In this document: positions 6,701 to 15,885 of the stretch, one piece after another | Layout: every line of letters starts with the position of its first letter | Position numbering within the stretch: position 1 is the stretch's first letter | Source of the DNA: Amycolatopsis tolypomycina | Lineage (GTDB): Bacteria; Actinomycetota; Actinomycetes; Mycobacteriales; Pseudonocardiaceae | DNA: 64,000 nt | Direction: 5' to 3' | NCBI RefSeq assembly: GCF_900105945.1 | Contig: NZ_FNSO01000004.1 | Coordinates: forward strand, 3,286,001 to 3,350,000 | The notes under the pieces: generated by a model | Told to the model about the DNA's origin: nothing | Database searches by the model: none | What the model saw: only the letters and a program-made list of their open reading frames with translations | Program-made: the position numbers and the translations under genes

Positions 6701-8682
6701 GCCTGGAGTACCTGTTCGAGCGGCTGGCCCGGCTCGAACAGCGGATCCGCGACGCCGTCGACAGCCGCCGCGCGGCCGACCCGAACCCCGACGACCCCTT
6801 CCGCGGCCTGTACCTGTCCAACGAGACGATCGACGCGCTGCTGGACGGCCACCGCGAGCCGTTCACCCCGTTCACCGACTCCGTCCCGGGCGGCAGGCTG
6901 CGCCCGCTCGCCGAACGCGCCGGCCTCACCGGCGTAGACGTCGAACTGCTGCTGGTCGCGCTCGCTCCCGACCTGGACAGCCGGTTCGAGCAGTTCTACG
7001 GCTACCTCAACGACGACGTGACCCGCCGCCGCGCCAGCGCCGGGCTGGCCCTGCGCCTGTGCGGGATCCCCGAGGCCTCGGCCGCCGGCCGCGCCCGGCT
7101 CGACGCCGACTCGCCGCTGGTCACCTGCGGCCTGCTCGCCGTGGCGGAGGAGGACCGGCCGTTCCTCTCGCGCACGCTGCGGGTCCCCGACCGGGTGGTG
7201 AACCACCTGCTCGGCGACGACCGGCTCGCGCCCGAACTGGCCGGCTGCGCGCACCTGGGCACCGAGCTCGTCGACGTCCCGGGCCGCGACCGGCTCGCCC
7301 GCGCGCTGCGCGGCCGGGTCGGGCTCGTCTACCTGAAGGAACAGCCCGGCGGCGGGGCCGAAGAGCTCGGCGTCGGCGCGCTGGCCGAGGCCGGGTACCA
7401 GGCGCTGGTGGTGGACGCGGCGCGCTGGCAGGCCGAGCCCGGCCACGCCGAGCTGACCGCGTCGCTGCGGCGGGAAGCGCTGCTGCGCGGCGCCGGCATC
7501 GTGCTGGGGCCGGTGGAGGACCCGCGGCTGGAGGAGCTGGCGCACCCGGCGATCCCGCTGGTGGTGCACGGCACCGGCGCCTGGGACCCGCGCTGGAGCG
7601 CGACTCCGCCGCTGCAGCTCGACGCGCTGCCGCTGTCGGGCGCCGATCGTGCGGCGCTCTGGCGCGCCCGGCTCGACGGCAGGCTCGCGCCGGGCGTCGA
7701 CCCGGGGGAGGCGACCGCGCACTTCGTGCTCGGGCCCGGCCAGATCGCCCGCGCCGCGAAGGCCGCGTCGGTGTCCGCGCTGGCCGACGACGGGCTGGTC
7801 CGCACGGACCACGTCTGCGCGGGCGCGCGCAGCCAGAACGCCGCCGGCCTGCAGCGGCTCGCGCGGCGGATCGAACCGGCCGTCAACTGGCCCGACCTGG
7901 TGCTGCCGGCCGGCGTCCTGTCCCTGCTGGACGAACTGGCGGCCCGGGCGCGGTACCGCGACCAGGTGCTCGACGCATGGCGGATGCGCCCCGGCGGCGG
8001 CCGCGGCCGGGGCGTCACCGGGCTCTTCGCGGGGGACTCCGGCACCGGCAAGACGATGTCCGCCGAGGTCATCGCCGCGTCGCTCGGGCTGGACCTCTAC
8101 ACGGTGAACCTGGCGACCGTGGTCGACAAGTACGTCGGCGAGACGGAGAAGAACCTCGAGCGGATCTTCACCGAGGCGTCCGGGGTCAACGGCGTCCTGC
8201 TGTTCGACGAGGCGGACGCGATCTTCGGCAAGCGGTCCGAGGTCCGCGACGCCCACGACCGGTACGCCAACATCGAAAGCGCCTACCTGCTGCAGCGGAT
8301 GGAGACCTTCGACGGGATCGCGATACTGGCGACCAACCTGCGGGCGAACCTCGACGAGGCGTTCACCCGGCGGCTCGACGTCATCGTGGACTTCCCGCTG
8401 CCGGACGTCGAGCTCCGCCACCGGCTGTGGGACCGCTGCCTCGGCACCCGGCTGCCGCGCGGGGCGGACCTGGACCTCGGGTTCCTCGCCGAGGCCTTCG
8501 AGCTGGCGGGCGGGCACATCCGCTCGGCCGCGGTCACCGGCGCGTACCTGGCGGCCGAGGCGGGCCGTCCGGTGGCGATGACCGACCTGGTCGGCGCGGT
8601 CGCGCGCGAGTACCGCAAGCTGGGCCGGCTGTGCCTCGACCGGGAGTTCGGGCCCTACCTGGCGATGGTGACCGACGGCTGA
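6697..8682 (+). CDS. eCIS AAA+ ATPase (Pvc15/Afp15-like)
   Basis: The GTG at 6697 overlaps the stop of the DUF4255 gene and gives 661 residues. The first 400 residues are an Ala/Leu/Arg-rich N-terminal domain typical of eCIS ATPases (SLEYLFERLARLEQRI at the start). The AAA+ core has Walker A GDSGTGKT at 446-453, Walker B LLFDEADAIFGKR near 501-511, a YANIESAYLLQRME stretch and sensor 1 ATNLRANLDEAF followed by the arginines FTRRLD. A C-terminal lid domain follows. The protein is thought to help particle assembly or cargo loading; it is a core marker of eCIS loci. Confidence 0.92.
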   Translation: MSLEYLFERLARLEQRIRDAVDSRRAADPNPDDPFRGLYLSNETIDALLDGHREPFTPFTDSVPGGRLRPLAERAGLTGVDVELLLVALAPDLDSRFEQFYGYLNDDVTRRRASAGLALRLCGIPEASAAGRARLDADSPLVTCGLLAVAEEDRPFLSRTLRVPDRVVNHLLGDDRLAPELAGCAHLGTELVDVPGRDRLARALRGRVGLVYLKEQPGGGAEELGVGALAEAGYQALVVDAARWQAEPGHAELTASLRREALLRGAGIVLGPVEDPRLEELAHPAIPLVVHGTGAWDPRWSATPPLQLDALPLSGADRAALWRARLDGRLAPGVDPGEATAHFVLGPGQIARAAKAASVSALADDGLVRTDHVCAGARSQNAAGLQRLARRIEPAVNWPDLVLPAGVLSLLDELAARARYRDQVLDAWRMRPGGGRGRGVTGLFAGDSGTGKTMSAEVIAASLGLDLYTVNLATVVDKYVGETEKNLERIFTEASGVNGVLLFDEADAIFGKRSEVRDAHDRYANIESAYLLQRMETFDGIAILATNLRANLDEAFTRRLDVIVDFPLPDVELRHRLWDRCLGTRLPRGADLDLGFLAEAFELAGGHIRSAAVTGAYLAAEAGRPVAMTDLVGAVAREYRKLGRLCLDREFGPYLAMVTDG

Positions 8683-8684
8683 AC

Positions 8685-8698
8685 TGCCCGGAGGGGCA
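8685..8698. promoter_or_regulatory. eCIS palindrome, site B (TGCCC-N4-GGGCA)
   Basis: TGCCC and GGGCA flank GGAG immediately after the ATPase stop codon. The site ends 88 bases before the DUF4157 gene. It is followed by a further inverted repeat (GGGCAGCG-TT-CGCTGCCC), so it could also fold as a hairpin. It suggests an internal promoter for the DUF4157 gene. Confidence 0.6.
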
Positions 8699-8785
8699 GC
8701 GTTCGCTGCCCGTCCGGACGCGCACCGCAGCCTGGCGCTCGCCGCGACGGCGGGGCAAGCTGGGACGTCGGCGGAGGGAGCGGAC

Positions 8786-9538
8786 ATGCGCGGGCAGACT
8801 CACGACAACGACCTCGACCCGAACCTGCGCCCGAAGGGCGACCGGATCGAGCGCGACGACCACGACCTGCTGGGCCGCGCGGCGGCGGCCGGCCGCACCG
8901 ACGTCCTGGGGCCGGCGGGCCTGCTGGGCCTGCAGCGCGCGGTGGGCAACGCGGGGACGTCGTCACTGGTCGAGGAGGAGCGTTCCCCGGTCCACGACGT
9001 GGTCGGATCGGGCGGCGGCGCACCCCTGGACACCGCGACACGGGAGGACATGGAGGGCCGCTTCGGCGCGGACTTCTCCGACGTCCGGGTCCACACCGAC
9101 AGCGCGGCGCACGACTCGGCGAAGTCGGTGAACGCCCAGGCGTACACGGTGGGGTCGAACATCGTGTTCCAGCGCGACAAGTACGACCCGGGTTCGGATT
9201 CCGGCAAGCACATGCTGGCGCACGAGCTGACGCACGTGGTGCAGCAGCGCAGCGGCCCGGTGGACGGGACGGACACCGGCGGCGGGGTGAAGGTGTCGGA
9301 TCCGTCGGACCGGTTCGAGCGCGAAGCCGTGGCGAACGCGGACCGGCTGATGTCGACGCCGGCGCCCGCTGCCGCCGGGCCCGCGGTGCAGCGGTGCGAG
9401 GACGGCGGGCACGAGGAGCCCGTGCAGCGGATGACCGTCCAGCGCGAGGAAGAAGCTCCGGCCGCCGAAGAGGGCGAAGAGGAGAAGATGGCGCAGACGT
9501 ACGTGCAGCGCGAGGAAGAGACCGAAGAAGAGGCCTGA
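8786..9538 (+). CDS. DUF4157 protein with HExxH motif, eCIS-associated
   Basis: The 250-residue product carries DUF4157 at about residues 80-155: a LDTATREDMEGRFGADFSDV stretch, then VRVHTDS, and HELTHVVQQ with HExxH at 146-150. Whether it is an active zinc peptidase is uncertain. The N-terminal part has LGLQRAVGNAGTSSLV at 47-62, a motif also found at the start of the HNH toxin. The C-terminal 70 residues are disordered, acidic and carry several VQR triplets (AVQRC, PVQRM, TVQRE, YVQRE). Proteins of this family are frequent in eCIS loci, as fusion partners or carriers of toxins. It ends at a strong hairpin facing the toxin gene. Confidence 0.88.
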   Translation: MRGQTHDNDLDPNLRPKGDRIERDDHDLLGRAAAAGRTDVLGPAGLLGLQRAVGNAGTSSLVEEERSPVHDVVGSGGGAPLDTATREDMEGRFGADFSDVRVHTDSAAHDSAKSVNAQAYTVGSNIVFQRDKYDPGSDSGKHMLAHELTHVVQQRSGPVDGTDTGGGVKVSDPSDRFEREAVANADRLMSTPAPAAAGPAVQRCEDGGHEEPVQRMTVQREEEAPAAEEGEEEKMAQTYVQREEETEEEA

Positions 9539-9548
9539 TCAGGCGCGC

Positions 9549-9590
9549 GCGGCCTGCGGGTTGACGGCTCAGCCGTCACCTGCAGGCCGC
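9549..9590. terminator. Bidirectional hairpin between convergent genes
   Basis: An outer 9-bp stem (GCGGCCTGC / GCAGGCCGC) encloses an inner perfect 7-bp stem (TGACGGC / GCCGTCA) with a TCA loop. It stands between the convergent DUF4157 and toxin genes, where a terminator is expected. No U-tract is present, as is common in actinomycetes. Confidence 0.75.
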
Positions 9591-9630
9591 TTCGCCACGC
9601 TTCGGCTGCGGTGTTTCGCGGCCGTCCGGC

Positions 9631-12600
9631 TCACTCTTTCCCGTCGGGGCCGGTGAAGCCCGGGATCTCCACGTCCTTGCGGTACCGCTCGGCCGCGCCC
9701 GTGTCGGCGTCCTTGGAGCCCTTCTTGCTGTTGCAGGACGCGCACAGGACCTCGAGATTGCCCGGATCCGCGTAGAACTGCGAGCGGTCGCTCTGGCCCT
9801 TCGCCCGGCCCTGGGCGTTCCAGTGCCCGGCGACCGACTTCCGGTGGTCCAGCGCGTAGTTGTCGGCGTTGTTCGGCTTGACGCGGGCGGCGACGTGCGG
9901 GGCGATGCCGAGGAACGGGACACCCGGGCAGGTGAACGTCACCCCGTCCGGCCGCATCACCGCGGCGATCTTGGCCGCGTCGTGGCCGCTGTACTTGTGG
10001 GAACCGCCGTAGAAGACCGCGCGGACGTCGTGGTACTCGGGCCGCAGCGTCTTGCCGTCGATCGTGTACTGCGTCTGGTCGGCGCCGCCTTCGGCCGGGG
10101 CGAGTTCGGGGCCGCCGTTCGGGGTGTTGGCCAGGAACTTCAGCACCGGGAAGGTCGGGCGCCCCTCGGAGCTCTTGCTGCGGCCGCCGGCGGTGCGCTC
10201 CAGCTCGTACTGGAGGGTCACCCAGCCGTCCGCGCGGACGTCGGTGACCTTGGCGACCCGGTTGGTGGACTTCACGACGAACCGCTTGCCGAGGTAGACC
10301 TTCGCTTCGTCGACCGGCGCCATCGGGCCGAGGGGGAGTTCGCCGGTGTCGTCGGTCGGGTTGATCTCCAGGTGGGTCTTGAACTTGCCGTTGCTCGTCG
10401 GCACCAGGGCGATGGTCGTGAGCTGGTAGGTGTCCTTGATCTTCGGCAGGGCCGCCTCGACGGTGTGCTGGGTGGCGTTCGGCTTGCGCATCTCCGCGTC
10501 GGCCGCCTGCTTGGCCTGGGCCAGGGCCTGCTGCTTCTGACCGGCACTGCGCGGGTCCGGGACGCCACCGGGCCCACCGCCCTTCTTGCCCTTCAGCTTC
10601 GACCAGACCTTCTTGCCCGCCTTGACGATCGTCCCCACGACCGAGTCGATCACCTTGCCCACCGGGGCCTGGACCTTCTCCAGGATCGACTTGATCTTCT
10701 CCGAGATCCCGCCGAGGCCGAGCAGGCTGGCCAGGAACCCGAGCACCATCGGCAACGCCTTCGCCAGCGTCCGCTCGATCAGCCCGGCGACCGCGCCCGC
10801 GCCGCCGCGGGCGATGGACTCCACCGAGTCCAGCACCGAGTCGACGAACTCCTTGATCTGCGCCGCCTTGTCCACGAAGAACATCACGATGTCGTAGATC
10901 GCCTTGCAGGCCTTGATGAACGCCGCCGCCGGGTTGAGCATCGAGATGATCCAGGTGATGCCCGCCTTGACGATCTTCTCGATCACGAAGTCCTTGACCT
11001 GGCCGAGGACCAGCTCCTTCAGGTCGCCCAGTTTCTGGACCACCCAGCGCCACAGGCCCGGCACGCCCTCGGTGATGAGGATCTTGACGACGTCCAGGGT
11101 CTGTTCCAGCTTCGCGAGCACCGGTTCGGGGATGAACCGCAGGATCCGCGCGCGGACGCTCGCCCAGGTCAGGCCCAGGATCGAGAGCACCATCTTCAGG
11201 ATGCCCTTGGCGTCCAGCGACTCCGGGATCTCGATGCCCGCGCTCGCCAGGTTGCCCAGCAGCCAGCCCTTCAGGCCGCTCTTGAGGTGCTCGACGATGT
11301 TCGCGCCGAAGTTCATCACGCCGGTCTTCACGGCGTTGACCAGGTTGCCGAGGAACTCGATCGGCTTCGCGATGATCAGCCCGACCGCGTTCGCCGCCCG
11401 CGACAGCACGCCGAGCAGCATGTCCTTCAGCTTGAGGATCGTCTCGATCGCGCCGCCGACGGCCTCCTTCGCCTTGCTCCACAGGCCCTTGTTCTCCGCC
11501 TGCAGCGTCTTGATCTCCTCGTCGACGGCGTTGCGGGCCTCGCTGTACTTCTGCGCCAGGTCCTCGACCAGCGCGTCCTGCTTCTCGTCGACGGACTTCT
11601 CGAGGTCGTCGAACTGCCCGCCGAACTCCTTCGCCGCCTCGCCCGCGATCTTGCGCAGGGCCGGCGACTGGGACGCGACCTTCTGCTGCACGCGCGTGCG
11701 GCCGTCGGCGATCAGCTGCTTCGCCTCGCCCAGCTTCTGCCCGACGAAGTCCGCGATGTCGCCGATGACGGCCTGCATCTTGACCTCGTAGACCTTCTTG
11801 GCCTCGAGGAAGAGGTTGTTCGCTTCGGCGGGCAGATCGGCGAACAGGTCGTACGCCCAGCGCGCCGCACCGGTGATCCCGTCGTAGCGCTCGTCCTTGT
11901 AGCGCTTCATGCGGGCCTGGTGGTCGGCGGTGAACGCGGCCTTGGCCTGCGCCTCGCCGGCCTCGAACTTCTTCGCGACCTGGTCGTCGAGGGCGCCCAG
12001 CACGCCTTCGACCTTCGTCTTGGTCTCGTCGAAGATCGCCTTGATCTCGCCGGTGATCCGGGCGCGGTCCTGTTCGTCCTTCGACTTCGTGGCCGACTTC
12101 GCGGCCTGGCCCTTCTGCCCGGCCGACGACCGCGCGCCCGTCATGCCCGCCATCGCGGCCTGCCCGGACGCCTGGGCCGCGCCGGTCACGGCGGCCAGCT
12201 GCCCGGCTTCGGACTCGCGCACCGCCGCCGGCGCCGAGGCCGTGTGCTGCTCGCCTTCGCGCTTCGCGGCCAGCGCGCCGGTGAACTCCGGTTCGTTGGA
12301 CTCGGCCAGCTGCTGGTCGGTGACGCCCGCCGCGGCCATCGCGCCCTGGGTTTCGCACTGGTCGGCGCGCAGGTCGGTCTGCTCGGGCGGCGCCTTGTCC
12401 GGGGTCGCCTTGCGCGCGTCCGGCGGGGCCGGTGCGGGCGGGGCCGGCGCTTCCGGCAGCGGCGTCACCGGCTTTTCCACGGCCCGGCTGGGATCCGGCG
12501 GCTCCTTCGTCCGGTCGGTGACGTCCTTGGCCGAGGCGTCCTTGCCGCTGGTGACCTTGCCCAGCACTTCCGTCTTGACCTGGTCGGCCTTGCCGGAGGA

Positions 12601-13074
12601 GGCGAACTTGTCGGCCTCGTCGAGGTTCTTCGGCGCCTGCTTGGCGATCGCGGCGTTCACCGCGGCGATGAAGGCCGCCTTGTCGAACCCGGCCGGCTTC
12701 GCCGCCGCCATCTTGTCCGCCTGGGCGGCCTTGGCCTGGGCGTCCTTGTCGTCGGCGGGCGCCACCGCGGCGTCCTGGGCCTTCTTGACCTCCGCGCCGG
12801 CCGGGGGATGGGCCTTCGCCGTCTTGGCCTGGTCGCCGACGTCCTTCTTCAGCGAGCGGAACTTCGGGTCGGTGTCCGGGGTGACGCCGGGCGGCGCGAC
12901 CGGGGGTGCGGGACAGCCCTGCCGCTGGAGCGCGACCAGTCCCGACACCGCCGCGTTGCCCGCCGTGGCCTGCAGGCGCAACAACGCGGGCGGAGCCGCC
13001 CGGCGGGCAGGTCCTGGCGGCCGCGCGGGCTGCCCGGACGGCTCCCGTGGCGCCTTGTCCCGCCCCGTTGGCAT
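9631..13074 (-). CDS. Large eCIS-associated protein with C-terminal HNH nuclease
   Basis: The ATG at 13074 gives 1147 residues; the longer frame to 13263 begins with unlikely Cys/Arg-rich sequence. Residues 31-47 hold LLRLQATAGNAAVSGLV, like the DUF4157 neighbour. Residues 50-300 are Ala/Lys/Pro-rich and low in complexity. About 320-860 are long amphipathic and hydrophobic helices resembling tape-measure or pore-type segments. About 900-1070 are a beta-rich module. Residues 1073-1119 fit an HNH nuclease: YALDHRKSVAGHW, DPGNLEVL, then CASCNSKKG. This layout (shared head, helical middle, variable toxic tail) fits eCIS-associated toxins. The gene interrupts the operon on the opposite strand and no separate immunity gene is seen. 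A tape-measure role for the helical part cannot be excluded. Confidence 0.8.
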   Translation of the reverse strand: MPTGRDKAPREPSGQPARPPGPARRAAPPALLRLQATAGNAAVSGLVALQRQGCPAPPVAPPGVTPDTDPKFRSLKKDVGDQAKTAKAHPPAGAEVKKAQDAAVAPADDKDAQAKAAQADKMAAAKPAGFDKAAFIAAVNAAIAKQAPKNLDEADKFASSGKADQVKTEVLGKVTSGKDASAKDVTDRTKEPPDPSRAVEKPVTPLPEAPAPPAPAPPDARKATPDKAPPEQTDLRADQCETQGAMAAAGVTDQQLAESNEPEFTGALAAKREGEQHTASAPAAVRESEAGQLAAVTGAAQASGQAAMAGMTGARSSAGQKGQAAKSATKSKDEQDRARITGEIKAIFDETKTKVEGVLGALDDQVAKKFEAGEAQAKAAFTADHQARMKRYKDERYDGITGAARWAYDLFADLPAEANNLFLEAKKVYEVKMQAVIGDIADFVGQKLGEAKQLIADGRTRVQQKVASQSPALRKIAGEAAKEFGGQFDDLEKSVDEKQDALVEDLAQKYSEARNAVDEEIKTLQAENKGLWSKAKEAVGGAIETILKLKDMLLGVLSRAANAVGLIIAKPIEFLGNLVNAVKTGVMNFGANIVEHLKSGLKGWLLGNLASAGIEIPESLDAKGILKMVLSILGLTWASVRARILRFIPEPVLAKLEQTLDVVKILITEGVPGLWRWVVQKLGDLKELVLGQVKDFVIEKIVKAGITWIISMLNPAAAFIKACKAIYDIVMFFVDKAAQIKEFVDSVLDSVESIARGGAGAVAGLIERTLAKALPMVLGFLASLLGLGGISEKIKSILEKVQAPVGKVIDSVVGTIVKAGKKVWSKLKGKKGGGPGGVPDPRSAGQKQQALAQAKQAADAEMRKPNATQHTVEAALPKIKDTYQLTTIALVPTSNGKFKTHLEINPTDDTGELPLGPMAPVDEAKVYLGKRFVVKSTNRVAKVTDVRADGWVTLQYELERTAGGRSKSSEGRPTFPVLKFLANTPNGGPELAPAEGGADQTQYTIDGKTLRPEYHDVRAVFYGGSHKYSGHDAAKIAAVMRPDGVTFTCPGVPFLGIAPHVAARVKPNNADNYALDHRKSVAGHWNAQGRAKGQSDRSQFYADPGNLEVLCASCNSKKGSKDADTGAAERYRKDVEIPGFTGPDGKE

Positions 13075-13132
13075 GGGTTCAACTGTCGGCCGTGCCGGAC
13101 CGCTTGCCAACGGCCGGACGGGCGGGCACGGG

Positions 13133-13162
13133 TGCCCGAACGGGCAGTTGCCTTTAAGGGCA
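13133..13162. promoter_or_regulatory. eCIS palindrome, tandem sites C1 and C2
   Basis: C1 is TGCCC-GAAC-GGGCA (13133-13146) and C2 is TGCCT-TTAA-GGGCA (13149-13162, one mismatch). They are spaced 16 bases apart. They lie in the divergent region between the toxin (start 13074) and the sheath gene (start 13266), 104 bases before the latter, so one regulator could control cargo and particle together. Confidence 0.65.
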
Positions 13163-13265
13163 GAGATCGGTTCCCGCGCACCTAGCCGCACGGTCGTTCC
13201 GCGGAGAACGCGGTGGCAGCAGCATCGCCGAAGACAAGACTTGTGCGTCGACAAGGGAGGCACGC

Positions 13266-14819
13266 ATGCCCACCTATCTCACGCCGGGGGTGTACGTCGA
13301 GGAGATCGAAGCCGGCGCACGGCCGATCGAGGGCGTGGGCACCGCAGTGGCCGCCTTCGTCGGCTTCGCGGCGGACGGTCCCTTCAACACCCCGACGCTG
13401 GTGTCCAACTGGGGCCAGTTCACGCAGACCTTCGGCGACTTCATGGAGGGCTGCTACCTGGCCCAGTCGGTCTACGGCTACTTCCTCAACGGCGGCACCA
13501 ACTGCTACATCGTCCGCATCGGCGGTTCGCGCGCCCAGGACAACGGCGCCGGGCCGAAGCAGATCGAGGCCCGCCAGGCCGTGCTGGGCGGCTACCGCTT
13601 CGTCGCGAAGGAGCTGCCGGAGGGCAAGCCGGCCGGCGAGATCACCGTCGAGGTGGCCGACCCGACGGGCGACAACCCGGCCGAAGACCGGTTCACCGTG
13701 CTGGTCAAGCAGGACGGCAAGGTCGTCGAGACCCACAACGTGACGACCAAGCGCACCAAGGAGAACGTTGTCACCGCGGTGCGCGAGAAGTCCAGCCTCA
13801 TCACCATCGAAGAGGTCGCCACCGGCGGCGCGGTCACGAAGCCCGACAAGGGCACCGCGGTGCTCTCGGCGCCGCCGAAGGAGCCGTCCGCCCCACCGGT
13901 CCCGCGCCGGGTCGCGGCCGACGACTACGTCGGCGACGTCGCCGACCGGACCGGCTTCGGCGGCCTGGAGGCGATCGACGAGATCACCATGGTCGCCGCG
14001 CCGGACCTGATGGCCGCCTACCAGCGCGACCTGATCGACCTCGACACGGTCAAGGCCGTGCAGCTGGCGATGATCGCGCACTGCGAGCTGATGGGCGACC
14101 GGATGGCGATCATCGACCCGCCGCCCGCGCTCAACCCCCAGGAAGTCCGCAGCTGGCGGATGGACGCGGCCGGCTACGACTCGAAGTACGCCGCGCTGTA
14201 CTACCCGTGGGTGCAGGTCCTCGACCCGGCTTCGGGGACCAACACGTACATCCCGCCGAGCGGCCACATGGCCGGCGTGTGGGCGCGCACCGACGCCACC
14301 CGCGGCGTCCACAAGGCCCCGGCCAACGAGGTCGTCCGCGGCGCGCTCGCGCTCGAGACGCACCTGACCAAGGCGGAGCAGGAACTGCTCAACCCGATCG
14401 GCGTCAACTGCGTGCGGTCGTTCTCCGGCAAGGGCATCCGGGTCTGGGGCGCGCGGACGCTCTCGAGCGACCCGGCGTGGCGCTACCTGAACGTCCGGCG
14501 GCTGTTCAACTACCTCGAGGAGTCCATCCTCAACGGCACGCAGTGGGTCGTGTTCGAGCCGAACGACGACGCGCTGTGGGCGCGGATCCGGCGCACGATC
14601 AGCGCGTTCCTGGTCATGGAGTGGCGCAAGGGCGCGTTGTTCGGGCTCACCCCGGACGAGGCCTTTTTCGTCAAGTGCGACCGCGAGACCAACCCGGCCG
14701 AAGGCATCGACCTCGGCCAGGTGATCTGCGAAGTCGGCATCGCCCCGGTGAAACCGGCGGAGTTCGTGATCTTCCGGCTGGCCCAGATGTCCGGCGGCAC
14801 CAGCCTCGTCAACGAATAG
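13266..14819 (+). CDS. Contractile sheath protein (phage tail sheath family)
   Basis: The 517-residue product starts with the classic sheath beginning PTYLTPGVYVEEI and then GVGTAVAAFVGFAADGP. The C-terminal half has the conserved sheath core (EVRSWRMDAAGYDSKYAALYYPW is in the nucleotide-independent middle; GVWARTDATRGVHKAPANE; and FVIFRLAQMSGGTSLVNE at the end). The polymer forms the outer contractile tube. Only one sheath gene is present, whereas Afp and PVC have three. GGGAGG precedes the ATG. This is the first gene of the main structural operon, running from here to about 26 kb. Confidence 0.95.
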   Translation: MPTYLTPGVYVEEIEAGARPIEGVGTAVAAFVGFAADGPFNTPTLVSNWGQFTQTFGDFMEGCYLAQSVYGYFLNGGTNCYIVRIGGSRAQDNGAGPKQIEARQAVLGGYRFVAKELPEGKPAGEITVEVADPTGDNPAEDRFTVLVKQDGKVVETHNVTTKRTKENVVTAVREKSSLITIEEVATGGAVTKPDKGTAVLSAPPKEPSAPPVPRRVAADDYVGDVADRTGFGGLEAIDEITMVAAPDLMAAYQRDLIDLDTVKAVQLAMIAHCELMGDRMAIIDPPPALNPQEVRSWRMDAAGYDSKYAALYYPWVQVLDPASGTNTYIPPSGHMAGVWARTDATRGVHKAPANEVVRGALALETHLTKAEQELLNPIGVNCVRSFSGKGIRVWGARTLSSDPAWRYLNVRRLFNYLEESILNGTQWVVFEPNDDALWARIRRTISAFLVMEWRKGALFGLTPDEAFFVKCDRETNPAEGIDLGQVICEVGIAPVKPAEFVIFRLAQMSGGTSLVNE

Positions 14820-14834
14820 TGAAGGGGTTCTGAC

Positions 14835-15278
14835 ATGGCACTTCCCGATCTCGACAAGGCGGTCGGCCACTCCTTCGGGCTGGAAATCGACGGCGTCCAG
14901 ATCAAGCAGATCTCCGAGGTCTCCGGCCTCAAGATGGAGCAGGACGTCATCGAGCTGAAGCAGAACACCGTCGACGGCAAGTACGTCATCAAGAAGCTGC
15001 CCGGACGGCCCAAGGCGGGCGAGGTCACGCTGACCCGCGGCCTGACCGAGGACAACAGCTTCGAGAAGTGGGTCAAGGACGCCCACTTCGGCAAGATGGC
15101 GACGGCCCGCAAGGGCGGCGCGATCATCGTCTACGACTACGAGGGCACCGCGCTCAAGCGCTACAAGCTCACCAACGCGTGGCCGAAGAGCCTGGAGATC
15201 GGCTCGCTGAAGGCCGGCGACACGAGCGTGCTCACCGAGAAGCTCGTCATCACCTACGAGCAGATGGAAGTCGAGTGA
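14835..15278 (+). CDS. Inner tube protein (Pvc1/Afp1-like, phage tail protein family)
   Basis: The 147-residue product begins with a conserved tube start, followed by HSFGLEIDGVQIKQISEVSGL, then KMEQDVIELKQNT. It ends with an EKLVITYEQMEVE strand. Such proteins stack as hexamers inside the sheath to make the hollow tube that carries cargo. It follows the sheath gene by 15 bases. Confidence 0.93.
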   Translation: MALPDLDKAVGHSFGLEIDGVQIKQISEVSGLKMEQDVIELKQNTVDGKYVIKKLPGRPKAGEVTLTRGLTEDNSFEKWVKDAHFGKMATARKGGAIIVYDYEGTALKRYKLTNAWPKSLEIGSLKAGDTSVLTEKLVITYEQMEVE

Positions 15279-15282
15279 GCCG

Positions 15283-15723
15283 ATGCGCAGGGTGATGGCT
15301 TCGGCGCCCGACGCTCCCGTGGCGTCGGACGAGCCGCGCACCGAGCGGCCGAAGCTGCGGACGGAGTTCGCGTTCGAGCTCCCGCGCGGGTACGTCGACG
15401 ACGAGGGCAAGGTGCACCACTCCGGGGTGATGCGCCTGGCCACCGCCCGCGACGAGCTGATCCCGCTGCGGGACGACCGGGTGCGCGAGAACTCGGCGTT
15501 CCTGACGGTGGTGCTGCTGGCCAGGGTCGTCACCCGGATCGGCGACATCACCGACGTCCACGCGGGGATCATCGAGAACCTGTTCGCCTCCGACCTGGCG
15601 TTCCTGCAGGACATGTACCGCCGGGTCAACAGTGAGGGCCACACCAGGGCGGGCGTGGCGTGCCCCGAGTGCGGCCACGGCTTCGTCGTCGACGTCGCCG
15701 GTGGCCGCCTGGGGGAATCGTGA
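15283..15723 (+). CDS. eCIS tail-assembly protein with CPxC motif
   Basis: This 146-residue protein starts with a short disordered tail and then KLRTEFAFELPRGYVDDEG. The centre is helical (SDLAFLQDMYRRVN) and the end has CPECGHGFVVDV, which resembles one half of a zinc ribbon. Genes of this size and pattern regularly follow the tube gene in actinobacterial eCIS and phage tail loci and are called tail assembly proteins. The exact role is not known. The stop overlaps the next start (GTGA). A second ATG at 15295 is possible. Confidence 0.75.
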   Translation: MRRVMASAPDAPVASDEPRTERPKLRTEFAFELPRGYVDDEGKVHHSGVMRLATARDELIPLRDDRVRENSAFLTVVLLARVVTRIGDITDVHAGIIENLFASDLAFLQDMYRRVNSEGHTRAGVACPECGHGFVVDVAGGRLGES

Positions 15724-15878
15724 CGTACGCGGCCGACCGGCTGCACGAGGAAGTCGCGTACGTCGCCTACCACCTGCACTGGTCCCTCGACGACATCCTC
15801 GACCTCGAACACCCCGACCGGTTGACCTACGTCGCCGAGATCGCCCGGATCAACACCCGGATGAGCCAGGGACGGTGA
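15720..15878 (+). CDS. 52-residue DUF6760-like eCIS protein
   Basis: The GTG at 15720 overlaps the preceding stop. The product has the pattern DRLHEEVAYVAYHLHWS followed by LDDILDLEHPDRLTYV and a short helical end. In phage tails, small proteins in this place (after the assembly protein) often arise by coupled or frameshifted expression. Here it is a simple overlap. Its role is unknown, but the family is tied to contractile-system loci. Confidence 0.75.
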   Translation: MTYAADRLHEEVAYVAYHLHWSLDDILDLEHPDRLTYVAEIARINTRMSQGR

Positions 15879-15885
15879 CGCAGGA

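Noticed and set aside
9823..13185. 1120-residue plus-strand open frame opposite the HNH protein
   Set aside because: The translation is Arg/Leu/Val/Asp-rich noise; the reverse strand has the shared eCIS motif and HNH signature.
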